In this document: positions 53,020-62,894 of the stretch, in pieces
How the letters are laid out: each line of letters opens with the position of its first letter
How positions within the stretch are numbered: the stretch's first letter is position 1
NCBI RefSeq assembly: GCF_014649995.1
Contig: NZ_BMUC01000001.1
Location: forward strand, 250,525-314,524
DNA from: Streptomyces griseoflavus
GTDB lineage: Bacteria; Actinomycetota; Actinomycetes; Streptomycetales; Streptomycetaceae
DNA: 64,000 bases
Direction of reading: 5' to 3'
Made by a program: the position numbers and the translations under genes
The notes under the pieces: generated by a model
What the model was told of the DNA's origin: nothing
Database searches by the model: none
Seen by the model: the letters and a program-made list of their open reading frames with translations, nothing else

Positions 53020-53442
53020 TTGCGGCACATCTACCGCTGCCCGCTGCGCTGGGCGGACATGGACGCGTACGGCCACGTCAACAACGTGGTGTTCCTCCGC
53101 TACCTGGAGGAAGCCCGTATCGACTTCCTGTTCCGCCCGGAGAAGGACTTCAAGCAGGGGTCCGTGGTGGCGCGCCACGAGATCGACTACAAGCGGCAGC
53201 TCGTCCACCGGCACCACCCGGTCGACATCGAGCTGTGGGTCACCGAGATCAGGGCGGCGTCCTTCACCCTCACCTACGAGGTGAAGGACGACGACCTCGT
53301 CTACGTCCGCGCGTCGACGGTGATCGTGCCGTTCGACTTCGAGGCGCAGCGTCCGCGCCGGCTCACCGGTGAGGAGCGCGCGTTCCTCCAGGAGTACACG
53401 GACGACCCCGCCGGTGACGAGGAGGAGGCCGTCGCCGCATGA
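53020..53442 (+). CDS. Acyl-CoA thioesterase (4HBT hot-dog fold)
   Basis: A 140-residue hot-dog fold thioesterase of the 4HBT type. The DMDAYGHVNNVVFLRYLEEAR signature carries the active-site aspartate, and the structurally important His-Val-Asn follows. The TTG start at 53020 lies 4 nt after the ettA stop, so the pair is co-translated. This association of ettA with a thioesterase is common in actinobacteria. It hydrolyses acyl-CoA. Substrate length is unknown. Its 3' end overlaps the next gene (ATGA). Confidence 0.92.
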   Translation: MRHIYRCPLRWADMDAYGHVNNVVFLRYLEEARIDFLFRPEKDFKQGSVVARHEIDYKRQLVHRHHPVDIELWVTEIRAASFTLTYEVKDDDLVYVRASTVIVPFDFEAQRPRRLTGEERAFLQEYTDDPAGDEEEAVAA

Positions 53443-54104
53443 CGGTGCTCCACCTCGCCGACGAGGGGGAGGCCGCGGATCTCGCGGCCTTCCTCTCCCG
53501 GCTGCTGCGCTACGACCGTGCGGCCGCGGTGCGTCTGCAGGCGGCCGGCACGGCGCTGGCCGTCTTCGGGCGGCCGCCCTCCTTCGAGGTGCTCACCATC
53601 CGTGCCGTACGGCTCGCGAAGCCGTACGAGAACGGGCTCGACGTCACGCTGGACGTGACCGTGTCCGCGGGTGAACTGCTGGAGTCGGTCGACGAGACGG
53701 CCGTCACGGCCGCCGTGCCGGGCGCGGTGACCGGACCGCCGTGGGCCGGCGTGCTGCCGCCGCGCGGTGGCTGGCGGGCCGAGCCCGGACTGCCCGCGCC
53801 GGAGCAACTGAGGGCACTCGTCGCCGCGTCGGTCGCGGAGTTCCGGTCCCGTACGGAGGGACTGGAGCCCCAGGCGCGTACGCGGGCCGAACTCGACCGC
53901 ATCGGGCGGGAGATATGGTCCCGCACGGTCGCGGAGACCGGGCTTCCGGTGCGTGCGGTGCACGCCGCCCAGTCACTGGGGTTCCTGCGCGGGGCGGAAC
54001 AGGGGCTGTTCTCCTCGGGGAGCTGGCTCCGGCTGCGCACGCCCTACGGGTCGGTCGCCGTGCGGCGGGCGGGCGTCGGCGCGCTGGGTCTCAGCGTGCG
54101 CTGA
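53439..54104 (+). CDS. Conserved hypothetical protein of the ettA operon
   Basis: A 221-residue soluble protein of strong actinobacterial codon bias. No signal peptide, no membrane helix. The Leu/Ala-rich helical N-terminus and a middle region VTLDVTVSAGELLESVD suggest an alpha/beta fold. I do not recognise it. The ATG overlaps the thioesterase stop by four bases. Co-translation with EttA and a thioesterase is its only functional hint. Confidence 0.82.
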   Translation: MTVLHLADEGEAADLAAFLSRLLRYDRAAAVRLQAAGTALAVFGRPPSFEVLTIRAVRLAKPYENGLDVTLDVTVSAGELLESVDETAVTAAVPGAVTGPPWAGVLPPRGGWRAEPGLPAPEQLRALVAASVAEFRSRTEGLEPQARTRAELDRIGREIWSRTVAETGLPVRAVHAAQSLGFLRGAEQGLFSSGSWLRLRTPYGSVAVRRAGVGALGLSVR

Positions 54105-54159
54105 GGCGCGTGCCCGCGCTCGCTCACAGCCGTACCGACCGCCGCTGGCGTACCGCGGG

Positions 54160-55122
54160 TCACTCCCGCCCGCTGTCGTCCGGGCGGACCGCGATGTGGT
54201 CCGGTTCCAGTTCCAGGGCCACGCGGTCGCGCATGCCCAGGGCGCGGGTGTACTCGGCGGGGAGCTGGAGGCGGCCCGCGCGGTCCAGCATCGCGTACTC
54301 GCGGGCGACCACCTTCTCGTCGCCGGTGTCGGCGTCCACCTCGCTGCGGCGTAGCACCTCGGTGGAGGTGCGCCCGTCCCGGATGGCGACCGTGCGGCGG
54401 ACCTCGCCCGCCACCGCCTGGTCGTGGGTGACGATCACGATCGTCGTGCCGAGCTGTTCGTTCGCGGTGCGGAACGCGGCGAAGATCTGTTCCGCCGTGT
54501 GGGAGTCGAGTTCGCCGGTGGGCTCGTCCGCGAGCAGCACCGACGGCCCGCCCGCGAGCGCCACGGCGATGGCGACGCGCTGCTGCTGCCCCCCGGACAT
54601 CTCGTGCGGGCGCCGGCCGGCGCAGTCGGCGACTCCCAGCAACTCCAGCAGTTCCCGTGCCCGTTCGGCGCGGGCCCGGCGTGCGGTACGGGACCGGCGG
54701 CCGGCCAGCTGCATCGGCAGGGTGACGTTCTGCGCCGAGGTGAGATACGGCAGCAGATTGCGGGAGGTCTGCTGCCAGACGAAGCCGACGACCTCACGCC
54801 GGTAGGCGAGACGGTCCTTCGCGGTCATCGCGAGCAGGTCACGGCCCGCCACGCGGGCCGCCCCGGCCGTCGGGGTGTCCAGACCGGCGAGGATGTTCAT
54901 CAGGGTGGACTTGCCGCTGCCGGACGCCCCCACCAGCGCCATCAACTCCCCTTCGCGCACCAGCAGGTCGAGGCCCTGGAGCGCCTGCACCTCGACGCCG
55001 TCCGCGGTGAAGACACGGACCAGCCGGTCGCAGGTGATGAGCGCGTCGTGGCCGTACGCCGGGCGGTCACGGTCGGCCGTGACACGGCCGGCGAGGTCGG
55101 CCAGGGTCGGGTTCGAGGTCAT
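54160..55122 (-). CDS. ABC transporter ATPase with AbrB-like C-terminal domain
   Basis: A 320-residue MacB/LolD-type ATPase. Walker A is GASGSGKST (65-73), signature SGGQQQR (176-182), Walker B LLADEPTGELD (196-206) and H-loop VTHDQ. After the ATPase a tail of ~45 residues (273-316), with LDRAGRLQLPAEYTRALGM and RVALELEPDHIAV, matches the AbrB/SpoVT swapped-hairpin fold. That fold is normally DNA-binding, and such a fusion is unusual. ATG 55122 follows GGAGGG. An in-frame ATG at 55188 overlaps the neighbour gene and is less likely. It is the third gene of the operon with two permeases. Confidence 0.88.
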   Translation of the reverse strand: MTSNPTLADLAGRVTADRDRPAYGHDALITCDRLVRVFTADGVEVQALQGLDLLVREGELMALVGASGSGKSTLMNILAGLDTPTAGAARVAGRDLLAMTAKDRLAYRREVVGFVWQQTSRNLLPYLTSAQNVTLPMQLAGRRSRTARRARAERARELLELLGVADCAGRRPHEMSGGQQQRVAIAVALAGGPSVLLADEPTGELDSHTAEQIFAAFRTANEQLGTTIVIVTHDQAVAGEVRRTVAIRDGRTSTEVLRRSEVDADTGDEKVVAREYAMLDRAGRLQLPAEYTRALGMRDRVALELEPDHIAVRPDDSGRE

Positions 55123-55177
55123 CGGGGCCCTCCTGCGGGGAGTTGTCGTCGCGGCGGGACAGCGGGCGGCGGGAGGG

Positions 55178-57970
55178 TCACCGGGCATCGCCCGCCCGCA
55201 GTTCCCGCACCGACCCCCTGCGCCCCGACCACCAGGCCTGCGCCGCCGCGATCCCGACGGCCAGGGCGAGCACCGCCAGCGCCGGCACCAGCAGCGACAC
55301 CGGATCGGTGCGCAGGACCGCCCGTCCCGCCGGGGACGAGGAGGCGGACACGGCGATGGTCGTCAGGTCGACGCCGGGTGACAGCAGCCGGATGGCGGCC
55401 CAGGCGGTGACGGTGCCGCCGGCCGCCGCGAGCAGCGCCTGCGGCAGGGACTCCAGGACGAGCAGCCGACGGCCCTGGGCCCGGGTGAGCCCCATGGTGC
55501 GCAGCCGCGCCAGGAGCGCCGCGCGTTCGGGAGCGGCGCGCAGCAGGGTCAGCAGCAGCGCGAGGACGGCGTATCCGGCACCGGCCGCCACGGCCGCCGC
55601 GTAGACGCGCTCGGCGCCGGACCGGAGCGGGGAGTCGGAGTACCGGGCGTGCTCCTCCGCACGGAGGTGGACCCGCGCGGTGCCGCCCGCCGCCTCGCGC
55701 AGCGCGCTCCCGTCCGGGCGGTCGCCGGTCACCAGCAGCGCGGTCGGCCGGGCGGAACCCTCGGGCACCCCGGAGCGGTCCACGACGAGGAAGTCCTGCC
55801 CGGTGACCGCCGGGGTCCGCTCCCGCACCTCCACGATCCTCACCGAGATGAAGCCGCCGTCGCCCAGGCCCATCCGGAACGGCCGGGTGCCGTAGCGGTC
55901 GGCGACCTCGGGGGAGGCCAGGGCGGGCAGGGCGCCGGCGTCCGCGGGCGCCTTCAGCAGGTCCGCGTCGAACGCGCCGATGTCCGTGTGCCGGGAGAGG
56001 GCCGCGTAACCGGTGGGGTCGACGGCGGCCACCGGGACCGCCAGCCTGCTGTCCCGCGGCTGGGCGTAGAGGGCGACGGCCACGGCGGTGACGTCCCGGA
56101 CGCCGGGTGCGCGCCGGATCCGCTCGGTCAGGCCGGACGGCAGATCCGGCGCCCCTTCCAGGCGGGCGTCCGCGCCGACGGCGAGGACGGCGGCGCGGTC
56201 CCGGGCGTCGGCGACACCGGTGAGGACGGAACCGCCGAACGCGGCGGTGGTCAGCGCGGTCAGCAGGGCGAGGAGCGGCAGTACCGCGGAGCCGGACGTG
56301 CGGGCCGCGCGGGCCAGCGACAGCGGGCCGACCACGCCCCGCAGCCGCCCGGCCGGACGGGCCAGGCCGCGCAGCGGCAGCGGGTACAGGCGTACCAGCA
56401 GCAGCGCGGCGATCATCCCCACCAGCACCGGGGCCAGGGACACCAGGGCGTCCCCGGACGTCCCCCCGCCCTCCGCGGTGCCGCGGGTGCGCAGCGCCAC
56501 GACCGCGCCCACCGCCACGGTGACCAGGGTGAGTTCGGCGACCGTACGGCGCCGCGAGGGGCGGGCCGCGGCGATGTCCTCGCGGGCGGCGTGCACGCGT
56601 ACCGCGCGGTGCGCCGCGACGGCCCGCAGCGGCAGCGCCGCACAGGCGAGGAGGGCGACGGCACCCGCAGCGGCCACCGCGTACGGCGTGCGGCCCCCGG
56701 GGAGCAGGAGCAGGGCGGCCGTCAGACCCAGCGCGGCGGCGGGTACGGCGACCACCGCGGTCTCCGCCAGCAGGCGTGCGGCGAGACCGGCGAGGGAGGC
56801 GCCGCGGGCGCGCAGCAGGGTGAGCTCGGCGCGACGGCGGTCGGCGGCGAGACCACCCGCCATGAGCAGGACGACCGCCGCGACCGTGCCGGTGCCGAAG
56901 GCGGCCACGGCGACCAGCGAGCCGATGGCGGTCCGCAGTGCTCCGTACTCGCCGAACACCTCGTCGAGGGCGGTGTCCGCCTCCAGGCTGGGCGAAACCG
57001 CCGTACGGGCCTGCTGGAGCAGCGGGCCCGCCTCCAGGGAGGCCAGGGCGGACGTCAGCCGGGGCAGGTCGTGACCGTGCAGCCCGGACGCGTCGGGGGC
57101 CAGGTGCCAGTACCGCTCAGGGAGGCCGGTGGCGAGGATCGCCGGGGCGGCGTCCGGGGGCAGCAGCAGCGCGCCGACCCAGTACACGCTGCGCGCGGGG
57201 TCGTCGGGGACGGTCATCAGGTGCGGGCTGCGCAGGACCGGCGACGTCGACCAGTACGCCTCGTCGGGGGCGCGCGGGTCGACGATGCCGGTGACGCGCA
57301 CCATGAGCGGGCCGCGCTGGAGGCCGGGCACGCGCAGCACCGAGCCGACCGCGATGTTCAGTTCCCGGGCCGTCTCGGCGGTGACGGCCGCCTCGACCGC
57401 ACGGGTCGCCGCGCCGGCGCCGTCCGGTGCCTTGGGCAGCCGGCCCTCCCGCAGCCGGGAGTGGCCGGCGAGGTCGTTCTGGGCGACGAGGTGGAACTGC
57501 GGGGGCAGCGCCGACGGCTGGGCCAGCTCCGCCGGTTCCCGGACCGGCAGGGGATCGGTGGTGCGTACGCCGTAGGCGGACTGGTCCCGGTCGAGGGGCA
57601 GGGACCGGCCGGGCAGTGAGAGGAGTTCGGCGCGCGGTCCGCGTACCGCGTCCCACCGCAGGTCCGCCTCCCGCGTCTCCTGCGGAACGAGCGTGTCGGC
57701 GTCGGAGGTGAAGAGCTGGACGGTGGTGCGGGAGGGCCCGGCCGACTCCATCGCCCGGCGCAGCCCCGCGTCGCCGTACCGGTCGACGGCGAGCGGCAGC
57801 GCGGCGGCCAGGCACGCGGTCACCGCGACGAGCACCGCGAGGGCCACCGCCGCGCCGGGCGCCGACCGCAGCCGGGTACGCACCCAGCCGGCCACGGCCG
57901 CCCGCGGTCGTCCCGTGCGTCGCGCGCCCACGTCGGCCGCCTTCCCGGTCGCTCGGCGTGTGCGGGTCAT
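55178..57970 (-). CDS. FtsX-type ABC transporter permease, second
   Basis: A 930-residue permease. After an N-terminal helix (about 38-60) comes a large extracytoplasmic MacB-like domain, followed by FtsX helices (about 300-460). A second periplasmic-type domain and a final FtsX block (about 790-910) follow. This is the duplicated architecture of mechanotransmission permeases. ATG overlaps the upstream permease by four bases. Together with the ATPase downstream and the partner permease it probably forms a heteromeric exporter or lipoprotein/peptide handling complex. Substrate unknown. Confidence 0.87.
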   Translation of the reverse strand: MTRTRRATGKAADVGARRTGRPRAAVAGWVRTRLRSAPGAAVALAVLVAVTACLAAALPLAVDRYGDAGLRRAMESAGPSRTTVQLFTSDADTLVPQETREADLRWDAVRGPRAELLSLPGRSLPLDRDQSAYGVRTTDPLPVREPAELAQPSALPPQFHLVAQNDLAGHSRLREGRLPKAPDGAGAATRAVEAAVTAETARELNIAVGSVLRVPGLQRGPLMVRVTGIVDPRAPDEAYWSTSPVLRSPHLMTVPDDPARSVYWVGALLLPPDAAPAILATGLPERYWHLAPDASGLHGHDLPRLTSALASLEAGPLLQQARTAVSPSLEADTALDEVFGEYGALRTAIGSLVAVAAFGTGTVAAVVLLMAGGLAADRRRAELTLLRARGASLAGLAARLLAETAVVAVPAAALGLTAALLLLPGGRTPYAVAAAGAVALLACAALPLRAVAAHRAVRVHAAREDIAAARPSRRRTVAELTLVTVAVGAVVALRTRGTAEGGGTSGDALVSLAPVLVGMIAALLLVRLYPLPLRGLARPAGRLRGVVGPLSLARAARTSGSAVLPLLALLTALTTAAFGGSVLTGVADARDRAAVLAVGADARLEGAPDLPSGLTERIRRAPGVRDVTAVAVALYAQPRDSRLAVPVAAVDPTGYAALSRHTDIGAFDADLLKAPADAGALPALASPEVADRYGTRPFRMGLGDGGFISVRIVEVRERTPAVTGQDFLVVDRSGVPEGSARPTALLVTGDRPDGSALREAAGGTARVHLRAEEHARYSDSPLRSGAERVYAAAVAAGAGYAVLALLLTLLRAAPERAALLARLRTMGLTRAQGRRLLVLESLPQALLAAAGGTVTAWAAIRLLSPGVDLTTIAVSASSSPAGRAVLRTDPVSLLVPALAVLALAVGIAAAQAWWSGRRGSVRELRAGDAR

Positions 57971-60900
57971 GCCGGGTCGCCTCCCCGGTCGCGCAGGGAC
58001 GTCACCGGGGCCGCCCGGCGCAGCGCCAGGACGGCCGTGATCAGGAGGGGGGCCGCGGCCACGGTGGTCAGGAGGACGGCCACCCGCAGCGGGGGCAGTT
58101 CCACCAGGACCTGCGGCACCGGACGGGTCGCCTCCGAGGTCAGCATGATCAGGGGGATCACCGCACGGGCCAGCACCGCGCCGAGCAGGACACCCACCGC
58201 CAGCGCCAGACCGACCAGGACCCCGTGCTCGACGAGCACCACCCGGGCCAGCCGGCGCCGTGAGGCGCCGAGGGCACGCAGCACCGCGAACTCGGCGGAG
58301 CGCTCGCGCAGCGACCCCGCCGCGCTCACCGCGAACCCGACCGACGCCAGCGCCGCCGCCGCGAGGGCCGCCGCACCGAACGCCGTACCGGGGCCGGCGC
58401 CGAACGGGTCGTCGCGCAGTTCCACGGCCATCTCGTCCCGCACCACCACCCGGGACGGATCGAGGTCGGGCCGGGCGCGCAGCGCCCCGGCCACCCGCTC
58501 CGTGTCGCCCGGCGCTGCCGCCAGCCACCACTCGTTCGGCGGCAGGCCCTCGCTCCCGCGTGCCTGGAGCACCCGGTTGACGGACCGCAGATCGACCAGC
58601 AGGGCGCCCCCGTCGGTCTTCCCCCCGCCCGGCGGCGTGGACGGCAGCGCCCGCACCGCCCGCACGATCCGCACCGGCACCGTGCCGCCGCTGATCGGCA
58701 CGTCCACCCGCTGCCCCGGACGGGCGCCGGTGGAGTCGAGGTAGCGGTCCGTGGCGACGGCGGTGACCTCGGACGCCGCCGGCTGCGGGACCCGCAGGCC
58801 GATCGTGAGCGGCGAGGGAAGCCAGGTCAGATCCGGGTCGGTGTAACCGGTGCCGTAGGTGAGGGTCGCCGGATCGCCCGGCTCGGTGCGGGGCGGGGTC
58901 GGGCTGGTGTCCTCACCGGGGACGGGCGCCGCGCCGTCCACGCGGGCGGACAGTTCCCAGGCGTCCGGCAGTGGCAGGGACCGTTCCCGGCCGCCGCCGT
59001 CCGTGGCGGTCAGCGCCGCCAGGGTGAGCCGGTGCCGTTCGGCCCGCAGGGCGGGCTGCAGCAGGTCCAGCCGCAGCCCGGTCAGGGTCAGCTCACCGGG
59101 GGGCGCCTCGGCGGTGGCCGCGAGGTCGAGCGCGAGGTCGTGCGGACCGCCGTCGGCGGGCAGGGCGCCGAGGGGGAAGGCGTACGGGACGCCGGAGGAG
59201 TCCTCCACGGTGGCGGTGACCTCGACCGTGGTCTCCGGGCCCGCGCCCGCCAGCCGCGCCGTCAGCGTCAGACGGTCGGTGCCCGCCGGCACGCGGACGC
59301 CCGCCGTGTCGCCCTCGGGCGCCAGCGGGGCCACCAGTGTGCGCACCGGCACGGGCGCGAGGTCCCCGCGCAGCAGCACCGTCCGTGCCGCGTGCGCGGT
59401 GTCCAGCGCCAGCACGGTCGCCGTCCGTCCGCCGGACAGCGGCACCGTCGTGCGGGCGGCGGGAGCGGCCGCCCGTACGCCGGGGACGGCCGCGTACGCC
59501 CGGGTACGGCCGAAGCCGCCCTCGGCGGTCAGTACCCGCACCGGCGCACCGGCCCGGAAGTCCGCCTGGTCGTCCTGCGAACGGTCCCACGAGGAGCCCT
59601 GGCCGATCGCCAGCATGCCCAGCGCCACGGCGAGCACCAGCAGCAGCATCGGGCCGGCCCCGCGCATCGGCCGGCGGCTGAACTGCCAGCCCGCCAGCGC
59701 CCCCGGCAGCCCCCGGCCCGCCGCGGCCCGGCGCTCGGCCAGCCGTGCCGCCGGCGGCAGCAGCCGCAGCGCCAGCACCGTGCCGGCGAGCAGCGCCAGC
59801 GCCGGGGCGACCACGAGCAGCGGATCGACACCGGTGTCCTCGCCGACGGCACCGGACGGCCGGCGGCTCAGCTGCCAGTACGCCACCCCGGCCACCGCCA
59901 GCAGCCCCAGGTCGGCGCCCGCGCGCACCGCACCGGGCAGCGGCTTGGCCCGGCCGGAGGTGAAGGAGGAGGTCAGGGCCGGGACCGTGACGGCCAGCGC
60001 GCAGCCCAGCGCCACCGCCGCCGACGCCAGCCACACCGTGCCCCGCCCGGCGACCGCGGCGACGGACGTGTCCAGCCCGAGGCCGATCCGGGCCAGTGCC
60101 CCCTGTCCGGCCAGCAGCCGGGTCAGCGGGCCCGCCAGCAGCGGGGCGCAGGCCGCCGCGGGCGCGGCCAGCAGCAGTGCCTCCAGCGCGGCGAGCCGGG
60201 CCACCTGGGCGCGGGAGGCGCCGCGGGCCCGCAGCAGCCGGGTCTCGCCGGCGCGTTCGGTGCTCAGCAGGCGGGCCACCAGCAGCAGCGCGCAGCCGGC
60301 GAGGAGGGTGAGCTGGAGGGCGATGACCAGCAGGGTCGAGCGGGAGACGAGCAGGGAGCGCTCGACCCGGTCCAGCACCGCGGGCAGCTCCGTCGTGGCG
60401 GTCGCGGTGCCGCCCAGGGCGTCGGCCTTCGGCAGGGCGTCGGTGCCCTCGCGGGCGGCCTCGCGCAGCGCGTCGATCCGTTCGGTGGTGACCGCCGAGA
60501 AGTCGGCCGTCGCCAGCCATCCGGAGGGGCCCGCGCTGACCCGGTCGCCGGTGAACACGGAAGGGTCGGCGAGCAGGGGGCCGTATGTCGTGAAGTGGAG
60601 TTCGACGATGCCCCGGCCGCCGAGTTCGTCCAGCCGCCAGTAGGGGGCGGCCGTGTCCACCGGACGGTAGACGCCGGTGACGTGGAGGTGCGCCGGGGGG
60701 CCGTCGAGGCGGTTGGCGAGGGTGAGGCGGGCACCCGGTCGCAGTCCCAGGGCCCGGGCGGCCCGTTCGGGGACTGCGGCCTCGATCTCCGCGCCGGAGG
60801 TCCGCGCGGGCGCGCGGCCGGCGGTGACGCGTATCTGCGTGGGGTCCAGGGCCGCGAGGTGGGTGAGGTCGGGGTCGCCGCCCGGGGCACGCCGGTCCGG

Positions 60901-61248
60901 GGGGCGGAGCGCCTCGGGAAGGGCGTACGGGCCGGAGCGGGTCAGCGTGCGCAGACGCACGGGCAGACCGTCGAAGGCGGCTCGCGCGCCCTCGCGTACG
61001 GCGGTGTCGGCGGCGGCGCGGCGGTCCGCGGGGACCTCGGCCTCGACGGTGAGGGTGGTGTCGGCGGGGTTGCCGGGGTGCGCCAGGGCGTGGCGGAGGG
61101 AGGCGTCGCCGACGGTGGTGGAGTAGGCGGTGAGGGTGGCGAGGACCGCCGTGGTCAGCAGGACCGTGAGGAGGGCGGCGGCCAGGAGGGGGCGGTGGGT
61201 GCGTACGCGGGCGAGCACGAGGCGTGCCGGGCTCGCTGCGGCAGTCAC
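57967..61248 (-). CDS. FtsX-type ABC transporter permease, first
   Basis: A 1093-residue permease with an N-terminal membrane helix (about 20-42) and an extracytoplasmic domain (45-300). An FtsX helix block (around 310-520), a second large external domain (540-940) with GG-rich strands, and a final FtsX block complete it. GTG 61248 follows GGGGGG. It heads the three-gene unit and overlaps the next permease (ATGA). Its length and duplicated layout match that permease, so the pair arose by duplication and may form a heterodimer. Confidence 0.87.
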   Translation of the reverse strand: MTAAASPARLVLARVRTHRPLLAAALLTVLLTTAVLATLTAYSTTVGDASLRHALAHPGNPADTTLTVEAEVPADRRAAADTAVREGARAAFDGLPVRLRTLTRSGPYALPEALRPPDRRAPGGDPDLTHLAALDPTQIRVTAGRAPARTSGAEIEAAVPERAARALGLRPGARLTLANRLDGPPAHLHVTGVYRPVDTAAPYWRLDELGGRGIVELHFTTYGPLLADPSVFTGDRVSAGPSGWLATADFSAVTTERIDALREAAREGTDALPKADALGGTATATTELPAVLDRVERSLLVSRSTLLVIALQLTLLAGCALLLVARLLSTERAGETRLLRARGASRAQVARLAALEALLLAAPAAACAPLLAGPLTRLLAGQGALARIGLGLDTSVAAVAGRGTVWLASAAVALGCALAVTVPALTSSFTSGRAKPLPGAVRAGADLGLLAVAGVAYWQLSRRPSGAVGEDTGVDPLLVVAPALALLAGTVLALRLLPPAARLAERRAAAGRGLPGALAGWQFSRRPMRGAGPMLLLVLAVALGMLAIGQGSSWDRSQDDQADFRAGAPVRVLTAEGGFGRTRAYAAVPGVRAAAPAARTTVPLSGGRTATVLALDTAHAARTVLLRGDLAPVPVRTLVAPLAPEGDTAGVRVPAGTDRLTLTARLAGAGPETTVEVTATVEDSSGVPYAFPLGALPADGGPHDLALDLAATAEAPPGELTLTGLRLDLLQPALRAERHRLTLAALTATDGGGRERSLPLPDAWELSARVDGAAPVPGEDTSPTPPRTEPGDPATLTYGTGYTDPDLTWLPSPLTIGLRVPQPAASEVTAVATDRYLDSTGARPGQRVDVPISGGTVPVRIVRAVRALPSTPPGGGKTDGGALLVDLRSVNRVLQARGSEGLPPNEWWLAAAPGDTERVAGALRARPDLDPSRVVVRDEMAVELRDDPFGAGPGTAFGAAALAAAALASVGFAVSAAGSLRERSAEFAVLRALGASRRRLARVVLVEHGVLVGLALAVGVLLGAVLARAVIPLIMLTSEATRPVPQVLVELPPLRVAVLLTTVAAAPLLITAVLALRRAAPVTSLRDRGGDPA

Positions 61249-61426
61249 TCAACCCCCCGTGGTTGTCCGGACCTGCCGGTGATGTTGTCAGAGGGGTGAG
61301 GTGGAGGTAACCGGATGGTGCGCGGAATTGACCGGATCGTGATCGGAATGCGGAGGCACGCGTTCGGAATGTGACCGCGGTGCGGAGTGGCGGGCCCCCG
61401 CCGTCCCTTCGGTCAGGTCCGTCCGG

Positions 61427-61840
61427 TCAGTCCGGCGAGTTGATCATCGAGGCCGCCGCGTAGGTCAGGTACTTCCACAGGGTCTGCTCGTGTTCCTCGG
61501 ACAGGCCCAGTTCGTCCACGGCGTCCCGCATGTGCCTGAGCCACGCGTCGTGCGCCGCGCGGTCGACCTTGAACGGGACGTGGCGCATGCGCAGGCGCGG
61601 GTGGCCGCGGGTCGCGCTGTAGGTGGTGGGGCCGCCCCAGTACTGCATGAGGAAGAGGACGAGGCGCTCCTCGGCCGGTCCCAGGTCCTCCTCCGGATAC
61701 ATGGGCCGCAGCAGCGGATCCTCCGCCACCCCCTGGTAGAAACGGTGGACGAGCCGGCGGAAGGTCTCCTCCCCGCCGACCTGCTCGTAGAAGGTCTGCT
61801 CCTGAAGCGTGCCGCGCCGAATCTCTGTCACGCCGTCCAT
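61427..61840 (-). CDS. glbO: Group II truncated haemoglobin
   Basis: A 137-residue truncated globin of group II. TFYEQVGGEETFRRLVHRFY begins helix B with the distal Tyr, RPMYPEEDLGPAEERLVLFLMQYWGGP covers C-E with the group II Trp, and the proximal His lies in RMRHVPF. These proteins bind O2 with high affinity and buffer oxidative or NO stress. ATG 61840 is chosen; the frame is open upstream but leads into low-complexity sequence that overlaps the divergent gene's promoter. Confidence 0.93.
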   Translation of the reverse strand: MDGVTEIRRGTLQEQTFYEQVGGEETFRRLVHRFYQGVAEDPLLRPMYPEEDLGPAEERLVLFLMQYWGGPTTYSATRGHPRLRMRHVPFKVDRAAHDAWLRHMRDAVDELGLSEEHEQTLWKYLTYAAASMINSPD

Positions 61841-61889
61841 GGTCTCAGACACCACGGCGTAGGACTCAAGCCCTAAGTACTGTGGAGAC

Positions 61890-62876
61890 ATGGGCGGCCA
61901 GGGCCGTGAGGCGCTCGACCACCTCGCCGGGGACGCGCGGGCGGAGCTCGTGCGGGAGATCGCGGCGAGCGGGGCCTTCGACACCGACCCGGTGTGGCGG
62001 GAGGCGTTCGCCGCCGTCCCGCGGCACCTCTTCGTGCCGTACTACTACGTCGGTGCCGTCGGCGGATACGAACGCCGGTGGGGCGAGCACCCCGACCCCG
62101 CGGCCCGCGAGCTGTGGCTGCGCGGCGCGTACGAGGACACCCCGCTGGCGATCCGGCTGCGCGACGGCGAACCGATCTCCTCCAGCAGCCAGCCCTCCCT
62201 CATGGCGCTGATGCTGGCCGGCCTGGACGTCCGGGACGGGCAGAGGGTGCTGGAGATCGGCACCGGCAGCGGCTACAACGCCGCCCTGCTCGCCCACCGG
62301 CTCGGCGACGACGGCCTGGTCACCACCGTCGACCTCGACCCGGAGATCACCGAGGCCGCCCGCCGGCACCTCGCCGCCGCCGGACACCGTCCGGCCGTCG
62401 TCACCGGGGACGGCGCCCGCGGAGTGCCGGCGCACGCCCCCTACGACCGGATCATCGCGACCTGCGCCCTGCCGTGCGTCCCGCGCGCCTGGCTCGCCCA
62501 GTGCCGTCCCGGCGGCCGGATCCTCACCCCGTTCGCCACCGGCCTGCTCGCCCTCACCGTGCGCGACGCCGGCCACGCCGAGGGGCGCTTCCTGCACACG
62601 CCCGCCTACTTCGTGCCGCTGCGCGGCACCGGCCGTGCGTGGCGGGAACCGCCGGACGTGGAGGACCTGCCGGGCGCGGCCCTGGGGAGTGACGTGTTCC
62701 GGTTCCTGCTGGAGCTGACCGCGGGCGTCCTCGACCCGTGGGAGGCGTACGAGGTGTGGGAGAACGAGGGCAGGCCGCAGCGCGAACGCTACGGCCTGAC
62801 CGCCGACGCCGAGGGCGACCGGGCCTGGCTGGACGACCCCGCGGGGCCGTTCGTCTGGCCGGTGCCCTCTTCCTAG
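61890..62876 (+). CDS. PCMT-like SAM-dependent methyltransferase
   Basis: A 328-residue methyltransferase related to protein-L-isoaspartate O-methyltransferase. FVPYYYVGAVGGYERRWGE is near the N-terminus, SSSSQPSLMALML is the PCMT substrate region, and VLEIGTGSGYNAALLAHRLG is SAM motif I, with VTTVDLDPE as motif II. The C-terminal 90 residues are additional. It could repair isoaspartate, but actinomycete paralogues of this length also act on other substrates. ATG 61890 is 49 bp from the divergent globin gene, probably leaderless or near-leaderless. Confidence 0.88.
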   Translation: MGGQGREALDHLAGDARAELVREIAASGAFDTDPVWREAFAAVPRHLFVPYYYVGAVGGYERRWGEHPDPAARELWLRGAYEDTPLAIRLRDGEPISSSSQPSLMALMLAGLDVRDGQRVLEIGTGSGYNAALLAHRLGDDGLVTTVDLDPEITEAARRHLAAAGHRPAVVTGDGARGVPAHAPYDRIIATCALPCVPRAWLAQCRPGGRILTPFATGLLALTVRDAGHAEGRFLHTPAYFVPLRGTGRAWREPPDVEDLPGAALGSDVFRFLLELTAGVLDPWEAYEVWENEGRPQRERYGLTADAEGDRAWLDDPAGPFVWPVPSS

Positions 62877-62894
62877 TGCCGGTCCGCCGGACGC

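Noticed and set aside
55649-57619. Gln/Arg/Gly-rich 656-codon plus-strand frame
   Set aside because: Shadow of the minus-strand permease gene.
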